DNA of 64,000 bases from Planococcus halocryophilus (GTDB lineage: Bacteria > Bacillota > Bacilli > Bacillales_A > Planococcaceae), in assembly GCF_001687585.2 (NCBI RefSeq), contig NZ_CP016537.2:2576001-2640000 (forward strand). The letters run 5' to 3'. The notes beneath the pieces were generated by a model. The model did not search any database. It had not been told where the DNA came from and worked only from the letters and a program-made list of their open reading frames with translations. The translations under genes were made by a program, and so were the position numbers. Positions within the stretch are counted from its first letter, which is position 1; each line of letters starts with the position of its first letter. This document shows, in pieces, positions 18,288 through 26,137 of the stretch.

Positions 18288-19049
18288 ATGTTTAAAAAAT
18301 TGATTTACATATTATTGATTGCCCTCATATTCATCGTAATCTCTGGTGAAAGAAATTTAAACCGTATTCAATTATCCGACGAAAATGCTCTTCATACGAA
18401 AACGGTTGAAACACAGTCCTTGCCTAGCACCTTTTCAACTAAGCTAACATCTGGTAAACCTGTGACAATTGTTTTCCTAGGAGATTATGTCACATCAGAC
18501 GATTCGTTGCCCGATGGTAACTTGAATCATGTCGCCTTGTTAGCCAATTGGTTTAACAAAAATTATCCGGATCAAGTAAAAATTATTAATGCGGGCATGA
18601 ACGCAAATACCGTCTCTCATATGAAAAAAAGAATCGACACTGACGTCATTAAACATGCACCTGATTTAGTCGTCATTTCTACAGGTTTAAATGATGCATT
18701 AGGCGCTTGGAAAATTCCAGTAAAAGAGTATGCAGCCAATTATCAAGCGATAGTCGAAGCAATCGTTGCCTCAGGTGATACGGAAGTAGTGATTCGAACG
18801 CCCAACCCAACTACTTCTGTTGAGTACAACGTAAAAATGAAGAGCTATATACAAGCAAGCCGTGAACTAACTAGCCAAGACAAAGTTTACTTATTTGATT
18901 TTTATCAAATAATGGCTGATGATGTGCATGCCAAAAATATTTCTCAACTCGACTTGATGCAAAACAAGTTGCATCCGAATATTAAAGGTCAAGCTTACCT
19001 ATCGGAGCAGTTTAAAACTTACTTCACTTCAGAAATCATCCAACCGTAA
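18288..19049 (+). CDS. Membrane-anchored SGNH/GDSL-like protein with missing catalytic residues
   Basis: A 253-residue protein with an N-terminal membrane anchor (about residues 3-20) and an SGNH-hydrolase-like domain. Block I reads FLGDYVTSDDS where active enzymes have GDS, so the nucleophile Ser is Tyr. The GxND block is kept as STGLNDALG. The C-terminal DxxH block reads NKLHPN, with the Asp replaced by Asn. It may be a pseudoenzyme or a variant that uses other residues. The ATG at 18288 is favoured (AAAGGTGG 8 nt upstream) over an in-frame GTG at 18276. Confidence 0.8.
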   Translation: MFKKLIYILLIALIFIVISGERNLNRIQLSDENALHTKTVETQSLPSTFSTKLTSGKPVTIVFLGDYVTSDDSLPDGNLNHVALLANWFNKNYPDQVKIINAGMNANTVSHMKKRIDTDVIKHAPDLVVISTGLNDALGAWKIPVKEYAANYQAIVEAIVASGDTEVVIRTPNPTTSVEYNVKMKSYIQASRELTSQDKVYLFDFYQIMADDVHAKNISQLDLMQNKLHPNIKGQAYLSEQFKTYFTSEIIQP

Positions 19050-19050
19050 T

Positions 19051-19089
19051 AAAAGCGTCCAGCGATCAATTGATCACTGGACGCTTTTT
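19051..19089. terminator. Bidirectional terminator after the SGNH-like gene
   Basis: Arms AAAGCGTCCAG and CTGGACGCTTT with an inner GATCAATTGATC palindrome and T-run. Confidence 0.9.
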
Positions 19090-19094
19090 CGAAT

Positions 19095-20069
19095 TTATTT
19101 TACTAATAGGTTTCTAGCTTCTCTAAATTCTTTAATATGGTGATCGAGGATATGGCCCTTTTCAATGACCACAGAATTGCGAATCATGTCCGTCCAATTG
19201 CCTTCAACAAAATGATCGACCATCGGCGAGAATCCTTCGCTCAATACTTTCGTCACCGTATGTGGGAACATAGCCGGCGTATTGTCTACTGTGTAATGAA
19301 TAATGCCGTCTATTGTATAAACAGGATCATCAATTGTTGATGGGCGAGACGTTTCAATTTCCATGTTCGGGTCGCAGCTCACATCAATAATCATTGCGCC
19401 TTTTTTCAAGCGTTTTAAATCTTCTTTATAAATGATGCGATCCGTACGTGTTGTATCCCACATGACGCAGTTCACGAGAACATCGTAATTGACCATGTTT
19501 TTAATAAACAACGACTCTAACTTACGTCCGTAAACATCCACATCTGCACCTAAGCCGTGAAGAATACGGAGTACACCTTTTGTTGTGTGACCATTTCCAA
19601 GAACCGCCACTTTTGTTTCATATGGCATTTTCCCAACATATTGGTACGCTTGCAAAACAGCTGCTTCCCCAGCAACTTCACGGTTGCGGTAGAAAATATA
19701 ACGACCATCTTCGAACATTTCTTCCCAAGCCACCACTGTATGGTCTCCTGCAAGAACGGAATCTGTAAACGCGATATCTTGTACAGCGTGAGCCCAACCA
19801 ATTAATAATTTCCCGGGTGTTAATTGATCAAAATAATCTGCGTTTCCTAGTTTCACATCAACAATTGCGTCACATTTCAATACTTCTTCGCGAGACACAA
19901 ATTGTGCGCCAGAAACTTCATATTCTGCATCTGAATAACCAAGCGCATCGCCATAGCCCACTTCAAAAAACAATTGTTCCATGTTTTTGATGTTCGGCAT
20001 ATCTTTCGGCAAAAGTGCTCTTCGTTTTTCGTTGTTTTTATGACTGATGACAAATCCTATCGTGTAAAT
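19095..20069 (-). CDS. N5-(carboxyethyl)ornithine synthase-like dehydrogenase (AlaDH/PNT family)
   Basis: A protein of about 324 residues in the alanine dehydrogenase/PNT superfamily, resembling N5-(carboxyethyl)ornithine synthase, which reductively joins pyruvate and ornithine with NADPH. Landmarks are ISHKNNEKRRALLP at the N-terminus, FEVGYGDALGYSD, AVLGNGHTTKGVLRILHGLG (Rossmann) and MIIDVSCDPN. The family begins at this IGFVISHK stretch. The only start with a proper ribosome binding site is an ATT codon at 20069 (GGAGG 7 nt upstream). A longer frame from a TTG at 20147 adds an unlikely Cys-rich leader with no ribosome binding site. Confidence 0.78.
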   Translation of the reverse strand: MYTIGFVISHKNNEKRRALLPKDMPNIKNMEQLFFEVGYGDALGYSDAEYEVSGAQFVSREEVLKCDAIVDVKLGNADYFDQLTPGKLLIGWAHAVQDIAFTDSVLAGDHTVVAWEEMFEDGRYIFYRNREVAGEAAVLQAYQYVGKMPYETKVAVLGNGHTTKGVLRILHGLGADVDVYGRKLESLFIKNMVNYDVLVNCVMWDTTRTDRIIYKEDLKRLKKGAMIIDVSCDPNMEIETSRPSTIDDPVYTIDGIIHYTVDNTPAMFPHTVTKVLSEGFSPMVDHFVEGNWTDMIRNSVVIEKGHILDHHIKEFREARNLLVK

Positions 20070-20321
20070 AATAAAACCTCCAATTAATGAAATCTGTAAC
20101 TCTTGGTCTGCATATAATAGGCATGTCCTAGAACAGCGACCGAACAATATTCAATAATTGTTTTCGCATGCCTCTTCCGAAAAGCTGACCTACTCTGCAT
20201 CATACCATATTCCGGAAACATTATAAGGACTTTGTAATGATGATTGAAAATAAATATAGTACGTGTGCACAGATGTATTATAATTTTTTTGTTGATTTGA
20301 AAAATTTCTGGAATTTTTTAT

Positions 20322-20358
20322 AAAAAACGCTCCCAAAACCGGGTTGGTTTTGAGAGCA
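20322..20358 (-). terminator. Terminator after the DegT-like PLP gene
   Basis: Arms GCTCCCAAAACC and GGTTTTGAGAGC (one mismatch) with six T on the minus strand. Confidence 0.85.
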
Positions 20359-20362
20359 TTTC

Positions 20363-21325
20363 TTACTCTTTGTAAACGAGCTGACTTTTTAGTGCATTCA
20401 CTAAGTAAGACATGTCCTCAATGGTATATCGCTGATCACAAGGCAAAGGTAAAATATTGGCAGCGTATTGATATTCAATGCTGGTCTTTGGACAATCCAC
20501 AAGAACATTTGGCCACAACAGCGGAATGTAGATGTTTTCTTGCACTAACCTTTTCCGAATCGCTGGCCCGTCTTCGACCAAAAGCGGATAGGCAAACGCG
20601 CCATCTGGCACCGTTAGTAGCAGCGGATTTTCTGCCGCGAACTGCTCGCTTAAATAAGCATAGTTTTCATTGCGAATTTGGCGTGCGCGCTCGTAATCTA
20701 CGGCCCCCATTAAATTGCTTGTCAATTTCGACATGGTACGAAGTGGCACTACAGAAAGATTATCGTTAATGGCTATGAAATCAGCATAATAATCGCTCGC
20801 TTTTCCTTCCGCTCGGCCAAGTACATGCACCATGCGATCTTTTGAAACGTCCTGCTCTATTTTTTCAGATAGCACAGCATCGGTCGCTAAATAAGCGCCG
20901 TCCGGCACACCGAAAAATTTACGACACGAATAAATGGTATCTATGCCTTCTATCGGTTTTTGAAAAAAGGCTTGGCTATGATCTAAAATCAACTGGTTAT
21001 AACGTGCTTTTAATGCTCGTGTTTTTTCTTCTGTAATTTGACCATACAAATTCACGACATATAAGTACTCATCTTGCGCCAATTGTTTGTCAAAAATCGG
21101 TTGGAACTGAGAATCTACATAATAGTATTCATATTCATAACCCTGTTTGTCCAACAAGATACTGATGCAGTCACATAAATAATAAGGAATGTGTATTTTT
21201 TTAATTTGACGCGCTTTTAATAAATACAGCAACGCGTTGCTGCCACTGTTGAGGGCGAGCAAATCACTGTAAAATTCTTGATGAATCAAATCCTCCAAAC
21301 CAAAATAGCCACCGATTTCTTTCAT
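20363..21325 (-). CDS. DegT-like PLP-dependent aminotransferase homologue
   Basis: A 320-residue protein with the fold-type I PLP layout: NSGSNALLYLL for phosphate contact, LDHSQAF (PLP Asp region) and SCRKFFGVPDGAYL with the probable Schiff-base Lys. It is shorter than the sugar aminotransferase at 1202. Such proteins occur in polysaccharide loci but the substrate is unknown. The ATG at 21325 is favoured (AAAGGAAG 7 nt upstream). The frame stays open upstream through the 21-bp array as far as 21493. It follows FemAB-like copy 3 in the same direction, with the array between them. Confidence 0.75.
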   Translation of the reverse strand: MKEIGGYFGLEDLIHQEFYSDLLALNSGSNALLYLLKARQIKKIHIPYYLCDCISILLDKQGYEYEYYYVDSQFQPIFDKQLAQDEYLYVVNLYGQITEEKTRALKARYNQLILDHSQAFFQKPIEGIDTIYSCRKFFGVPDGAYLATDAVLSEKIEQDVSKDRMVHVLGRAEGKASDYYADFIAINDNLSVVPLRTMSKLTSNLMGAVDYERARQIRNENYAYLSEQFAAENPLLLTVPDGAFAYPLLVEDGPAIRKRLVQENIYIPLLWPNVLVDCPKTSIEYQYAANILPLPCDQRYTIEDMSYLVNALKSQLVYKE

Positions 21326-21360
21326 AGTAAATCTTCCTTTCATCGGCCGCGTTTGGGCTG

Positions 21361-21474
21361 ACCGCACCTTAATTGTTGTTAACCGCACCTTTTGTGACCA
21401 AGACCGCACCTCTGCGATTGACTTCCGCACCTCGCAGCACGTTTTCCGCACCTTTTGGGCTAAAGAGTGCACCT
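21361..21474. repeat. 21-bp periodic array A2 (word CCGCACC, 6 units)
   Basis: CCGCACC starts at 21362, 21383, 21404, 21425 and 21446, with GTGCACC at 21467: six words at exactly 21-bp spacing. Between the words are about 14 unrelated bases. The array fills the gap between FemAB-like copy 3 and the start of the PLP gene. It uses the same word as A1. On the coding strand the array is an open frame giving (K/E)VR every seven residues. Confidence 0.88.
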
Positions 21475-21503
21475 CACGAGGAAAATCAAACACTCGTGCT
21501 AGC

Positions 21504-22508
21504 TTAGTTTATGGGAATTGAAGATTTCATGCTCCGATAAGCAGGAAATGAATCGGAATCGTTTGAAATGTTTTGGGCATGGCATAATCGTTCATACACC
21601 AGTTGATTCCAAATTTTTTGACCAATATAATACGCTAAATCTTCATTACGGCCGAATTTCTTTTTAAAAAGATAAAGTTTATCATCCACTTTTCCTGTTC
21701 GTCCTCCGCCATGATGAATTAGCTTTTTACCATGCTCTTTTCCCCACAAGGCAAGTGCATATTGTAAAATATAAGCCGGTGCAAAATGATGAAACTCCTG
21801 ACGCGTACCAGTAAGATGAACGTGGATATAATCTCCATAAACAAAATTTAAACTCATGCCAATCACCTTGTCTTCAAAACGCACTTCAACAACTACTAAA
21901 TAGTCACCAAGCTTATCGATACAACGCTGAAAATATGCGTCATCGAAATAGTAAATCATTTCAGCTGCGTTTCGTTGCATAGTAGAATAATATAGCTCTT
22001 TAAAATTTTTCAAGTCTTTTGGGTGATTAATCACACGGTATTCTACACCTGCTTTTAAGCCATGCCGTATGTCCCTTCTACTTGAAGCCGAATACTCTGT
22101 GAGAATGGGATTGTCAATTTTATCGAGTCGTGTTTGAATGGTCTTGCGCTTGAAAACCAGCTCGTAACAATTAGAGAAATCTAAGTGATTTCTCATGATG
22201 GGATGAAAACGGACAAACTCAGAAACAATGCCATTTTCGAGACAATACTCTCCAAATCGCTGCTCGAAAGCGTTCACCAACTCCACTTTATCTTCATATC
22301 TACTCTCGACGATTCGTGGACCTCCATAGCCATAAGGGGTCACAAGATCATAGAATACTTGACCATCTAGCTTGATTGGAATTTCACGTTTGATAAACAA
22401 ATGTTTTATTGTCCCTTGTGGATGTTTGAAAACAAACTCTTCACAGATACCGTTTTCAATTTTTTCATACAACTGTGCATATTCTTTCTCAAAATAAATG
22501 TCTTTCAT
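21504..22508 (-). CDS. FemAB/GNAT-like acyl- or aminoacyltransferase, copy 3
   Basis: A 334-residue protein, identical in length to copy 2 and sharing the same blocks (PYGYGGP, EFVRFHP, RRDIRHGLKAGVEYRV, YYFDDAYF, HLTGT, HHGGG, LYLFKKKFGRNEDL). It starts MKDIYFEKEY. The ATG at 22508 is chosen by alignment with the paralogues and by GAGG 8 nt upstream; longer in-frame starts exist. Together with the PLP protein downstream it may form a small glycan-modification unit away from the main cluster. Confidence 0.8.
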   Translation of the reverse strand: MKDIYFEKEYAQLYEKIENGICEEFVFKHPQGTIKHLFIKREIPIKLDGQVFYDLVTPYGYGGPRIVESRYEDKVELVNAFEQRFGEYCLENGIVSEFVRFHPIMRNHLDFSNCYELVFKRKTIQTRLDKIDNPILTEYSASSRRDIRHGLKAGVEYRVINHPKDLKNFKELYYSTMQRNAAEMIYYFDDAYFQRCIDKLGDYLVVVEVRFEDKVIGMSLNFVYGDYIHVHLTGTRQEFHHFAPAYILQYALALWGKEHGKKLIHHGGGRTGKVDDKLYLFKKKFGRNEDLAYYIGQKIWNQLVYERLCHAQNISNDSDSFPAYRSMKSSIPIN

Positions 22509-22634
22509 CCGCATGACCTCTTCCTTAATAAAACTAATTGAAGGATTCGTTTCAAACATAGATGTAAACCTACTGTAATTTTATCATCAAATTAACTAAT
22601 TATACAGATAATTAAGAAATCTTTTTGTTATTAA

Positions 22635-22671
22635 TAAAAAAAACGCCCCAAATTTGGCAGCGTCGTTTCTG
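22635..22671 (-). terminator. Probable terminator after the formamidase-family gene
   Basis: On the minus strand a CCAAATTTGG core with flanking CGC/GCG pairs precedes eight T. The stem is imperfect. Confidence 0.5.
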
Positions 22672-22672
22672 T

Positions 22673-23614
22673 TTATTCATTCTCTTGAAATACAGCAAGT
22701 GGTAACAGCGCACTCACAATATATTGTCCAGCATCCACGATTTCAGAAATTTTCAGATCAACGCAAACACTTGATAATAGGTATGCATCTTTTGGTTCAA
22801 GTCCGTAATTACTAGAGATATGATCCACCATTGCACGGATAGCGTCGCGTGACGCTTCCATTAAATCGGGTCCCACACCGGTCGTGCCATAAAAGCCTCG
22901 GTGGTCGACTTTCGGTGTTAGTGCACCAGCTGTTTGAAATTGTGGAGCGGGAATCGATTTGCCTTTGATTAGACGAAATTTCAATGATGCTTGCATCGGA
23001 CATTCAAGGGCGGTCACACAAACTTCTCCATCTCCTTGCGCTGCATGGGCATCTCCGCAGCTAAACATCGCACCCGGCACTTGTACAGGTAAATACAATT
23101 TTGTACCGACAGTCAAATGTCTCGTGTCCATATTGCCACCAAATGTTCCGGGTGGCATAATCGTTTGTCCATCGGCATTTTCTGGACCAACACCCATTGT
23201 GCCAAGAAAAGGAGCGATTGGCACTTTGATGGTTTCATTGAAATGAATAAATTGTCCATCGCTCAAATCGAAAGTCCTTAAGTAGGCATCTGGAAATTCT
23301 TCCGGCAATAGCCCGAGCCCTGGCAAGATTGCCATCCATCCCCAGTCTCCCGGTTCTAGCTCGACAATTTCGACTTCCAATGTGTCTCCCGGTTCTGCCT
23401 CTCGGATTTCGACAGGTCCTGCGAGCGGGTATACTTTTGCCCAGTCGAGTGTATCAATGTCTTTAGTCGTAGAGTTTTTAGTAAACTGATTGTCGGCCAC
23501 TTCCCGCGTAGAAAAATCCACTTGATCTCCACTGTCGATGGTCAATACCGGCTGCGGATTCTTGTCCCATGTATAATGCACACGGTCTTCTGGAAACTTA
23601 TGTCTATTGGTCAC
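22673..23614 (-). CDS. Acetamidase/formamidase-family protein
   Basis: A 313-residue protein of the FmdA/AmdA family, which hydrolyses short amides such as formamide or acetamide to the acid and ammonia. Landmarks are IREAEPGDTLEVEI, LPGLGLL, PFLGTMGVGP, GGNMDTRHL, VPGAMFSCGDAHAAQGDGEV (with the catalytic-site Asp/His cluster) and DAYLLSSVCVDLKI near the end. Length is normal. No amide transporter or urease gene is nearby, so its physiological substrate is not indicated. It is a single gene preceded by a 280-bp gap. Confidence 0.88.
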   Translation of the reverse strand: MTNRHKFPEDRVHYTWDKNPQPVLTIDSGDQVDFSTREVADNQFTKNSTTKDIDTLDWAKVYPLAGPVEIREAEPGDTLEVEIVELEPGDWGWMAILPGLGLLPEEFPDAYLRTFDLSDGQFIHFNETIKVPIAPFLGTMGVGPENADGQTIMPPGTFGGNMDTRHLTVGTKLYLPVQVPGAMFSCGDAHAAQGDGEVCVTALECPMQASLKFRLIKGKSIPAPQFQTAGALTPKVDHRGFYGTTGVGPDLMEASRDAIRAMVDHISSNYGLEPKDAYLLSSVCVDLKISEIVDAGQYIVSALLPLAVFQENE

Positions 23615-23828
23615 GAATCGTCATCCTTTCTAGATTGAACATTTTTTGATTTTTTTAATTCATGTGGAATACTCTCCAAACTCCAAAACCGTTCCTCTAA
23701 AATCCTATAAATGCCTTGAGCCGATGAAAATCCCCCGTTCAGATAATAGTAAACCGTCTGAGATTCTGGGTTGTCTATCGTCAGTTTATCACGTCTATTG
23801 GATAATTCAGATTTTTAAAACTTAAATT

Positions 23829-23873
23829 TAATAAAACCTTGTCGTGCAAGAAGTTGTATTGAGCGACAAGGTT
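23829..23873 (-). terminator. Terminator after the protease-nuclease gene
   Basis: Arms AACCTTGTCG and CGACAAGGTT around a 19-nt loop, then TTTATTAAATTT on the minus strand. Confidence 0.82.
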
Positions 23874-23901
23874 ATGGGTATTTTTATCATCAAAATTACT
23901 G

Positions 23902-25647
23902 TTACAGCAAGATATCCTCCCGGTTCGAAACGAGAGCCACTTGGCCTTCTGCGAAGGGATCTGCTTGACGCAATTCACCCAAATCAAGACCAGTTAGCTC
24001 TTCAATTTTTGTAACCGGTACTTGATACGTTTGAAACTGACCGTAAACAAATTCCAAATCACCAACAATCAAATTTTCCTGTGTTTGTAAATAAGCGGTC
24101 GCTGACAATTCGGTGCCGTCTTTTACCATGACTGCCACTTTCCAAAACTGATTTGGAATTTGCGCATCTCGGTAGGCACGGTCAGTGTCTCTGAACACCG
24201 GCCCTGTGAAAATCGTCACTTTCATATCGTGGTCGCGTGCGTTATCGAGCAAATAATCTTCTAAGTCGAGCCATACTTTTTGATTGAAATTTTTATGTTG
24301 TGGCGAACTATTGGTGAAATGGAATGTGTGTTCATTGGCTTTCACGGCATCAATGCCCCAATTGGGATCCCGGCGTCGCACGAGATGACCGCGGTCGATA
24401 TCGTTCGACTTATAGAATTCATTGCCCAACTGGTACGCTTTATCGATACGCGGATCAAAATACCAGCGGTCGTTTCGTCGTTTGACATCGACGAGTTGAT
24501 CGCCATCGATGTTTACGGCCGTGAAAAAAGCAAGACGACGCGACTTGCTCATGGCGACCGAAAAGTGGGTGTAATCGAGTGCCTCCTTGCCGTCCGTCGT
24601 TGTCGCTAGATCTTTTTTCATCTCTTCATCAAATTGCGGCAATGGCACAATGAAATCCGGACCTAAAAATTCACTGTTATATCCTGTTGCTTCTGCATAC
24701 CAATCCTCGTCCAAGACGCCTACTTCCATCGGAGTTGTCGTTGATCCGGGCATAACGACTGATAGCAAATAATCGAGCATTTTGCGTGCTTGCTCTGTTT
24801 CTAAACTGCTGCGTTTTTCACTCAAGTGTTGAATAATGGAGCTAATGCGAATGCCTTCATTGGCAATCCATTGGTTGCTGTCGTTCGGATCTGGTATGCC
24901 CGCATGGTGTAATGCGACAACCATCCACTGATCATTGAAAACAGGTGAACCTGATGAACCAGGCTCGGTATCGCTCACATAATGAACAAAATCAGAAGAG
25001 ATAAACTTGACTTCATTTTCACGAATAGTAATGGCTTTTGGACCGCCTTTTGGATGTTGAATGATAGTGACATATTCACCTTCCAAAATCTTCCCTGGCT
25101 TTGGCAGCAACGGCAAATAACCGAAAGTTGCGAGCGGCACTGTATTCATATTATGAGATTCGACTGCGACTAACGTGAAATCTAGCGCTTCGTCGGTAAT
25201 AAATAATAGCTCCGGATCTAATCGGAAACTGATTATGTCCCGTGGCATAAAATGAACATCATCTTCATAATTAAATTCCGCCACCGCATACATCGCCGCT
25301 TCAGCCGTTTCCAGTACATGATTGTTCGTGAGTAAAAGATTCGGTCCTACGAGAAATCCAGTACCGTATCCTTCAAGTTGCCCTGAGCGACCACGAATTG
25401 AAATGCGGCAAACTGCTTTACTGACATCGAGTCCTGCCTGCAAATGTGCAATCGGAAACAAATCGCTTTTGTTGATGATGCGCTCAATCGCCAAATTGTC
25501 GTGGTGATTGATAATGCTCGACCGCGTCATCATTTTTTCTTCTGAAGCCGCTTCATATTTTTCGGCTTTGTGCTCTTTTGCAAATTTCAAATACCGTTGT
25601 AAGGCTTGTTGTTGGATCTTGTCCATTTTGTTTACCACTAAATTCAT
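23902..25647 (-). CDS. Trypsin-like serine protease fused to a DNA/RNA non-specific endonuclease
   Basis: A 581-residue two-domain protein without a signal peptide, so probably cytoplasmic. Residues about 60-280 form a trypsin-like protease with His110 (LLTNNHVLE), Asp156 (ALDFTLVAV) and Ser232 (EPGSSGSPVF). Residues about 310-575 form an EndoG/NucA-type nuclease with DRGH at 418-421 and the metal-ligand Asn in QHKNFNQKVW (about 455). Both active sites look complete. The pairing suggests protease control of the nuclease or the reverse, but no partner gene is visible. The start may be ATG 25647 or GTG 25638, the latter better spaced from AAAAGGGG. Confidence 0.88.
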   Translation of the reverse strand: MNLVVNKMDKIQQQALQRYLKFAKEHKAEKYEAASEEKMMTRSSIINHHDNLAIERIINKSDLFPIAHLQAGLDVSKAVCRISIRGRSGQLEGYGTGFLVGPNLLLTNNHVLETAEAAMYAVAEFNYEDDVHFMPRDIISFRLDPELLFITDEALDFTLVAVESHNMNTVPLATFGYLPLLPKPGKILEGEYVTIIQHPKGGPKAITIRENEVKFISSDFVHYVSDTEPGSSGSPVFNDQWMVVALHHAGIPDPNDSNQWIANEGIRISSIIQHLSEKRSSLETEQARKMLDYLLSVVMPGSTTTPMEVGVLDEDWYAEATGYNSEFLGPDFIVPLPQFDEEMKKDLATTTDGKEALDYTHFSVAMSKSRRLAFFTAVNIDGDQLVDVKRRNDRWYFDPRIDKAYQLGNEFYKSNDIDRGHLVRRRDPNWGIDAVKANEHTFHFTNSSPQHKNFNQKVWLDLEDYLLDNARDHDMKVTIFTGPVFRDTDRAYRDAQIPNQFWKVAVMVKDGTELSATAYLQTQENLIVGDLEFVYGQFQTYQVPVTKIEELTGLDLGELRQADPFAEGQVALVSNREDILL

Positions 25648-25749
25648 CCCCTTTTGGTGAGTGTGTTTATCTATTTTTGGTCATATTTTCATTTTATAAA
25701 TTAAATATTCTAATAATTAACCTTAAGAAAAGTTTATCATAATTGCACA

Positions 25750-25788
25750 AAGAAAACTCATTCCTTGGTGTGGAATGAGTTTTCTTTT
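25750..25788. terminator. Terminator after the small acidic protein gene
   Basis: Perfect arms AAGAAAACTCATTCC and GGAATGAGTTTTCTT with a 7-nt loop. Confidence 0.88.
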
Positions 25789-25797
25789 GCGTTCAGG

Positions 25798-26037
25798 TTA
25801 TTTATCTTTCATGACTTTTTTTTCGCCTGTATTTGGGTCGCGAATTACTTTGTCTTCGGTGGGAACATAATCTGGAGATTCATTAGGTGTGTTATGGACT
25901 TCAGCTTTCCCCGGAGATTCCCATCCTTCATCGCCACCGCCTAACATTTCGGTCGTTTTCTCGATAATTTTTTCGACGGTCGAATCGTTTTCGTCTTTTT
26001 GATGATCGGTGTTCTTTCCTTGTGAGTTGTTTGTCAT
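25798..26037 (-). CDS. Small hydrophilic acidic protein, unknown function
   Basis: A 79-residue protein without membrane segments or signal, rich in Asp, Glu, Lys and Asn, probably largely disordered. It has a Gly-rich patch (LGGGDEGW) and a C-terminal DPNTGEKKVMKDK segment. I do not recognise the family. The ATG at 26037 has GGAGGGATAACAA directly upstream, and a strong terminator follows, so it is very probably real. It lies divergent from the aldo/keto reductase, separated by the 26-kb array. Confidence 0.65.
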   Translation of the reverse strand: MTNNSQGKNTDHQKDENDSTVEKIIEKTTEMLGGGDEGWESPGKAEVHNTPNESPDYVPTEDKVIRDPNTGEKKVMKDK

Positions 26038-26137
26038 TTGTTATCCCTCCAAGAGTGTAGTTGGTTGTACTTTACCCTTTGTGTTGGGGAATAATCATTT
26101 TTTGTGAGGCGGATTTTGGAGCTGTTTTGCTGGTGCG

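Noticed and set aside
24280..25507. Plus-strand frames opposite the protease-nuclease gene
   Set aside because: They are shadow frames of a clearly coding gene without ribosome binding sites.
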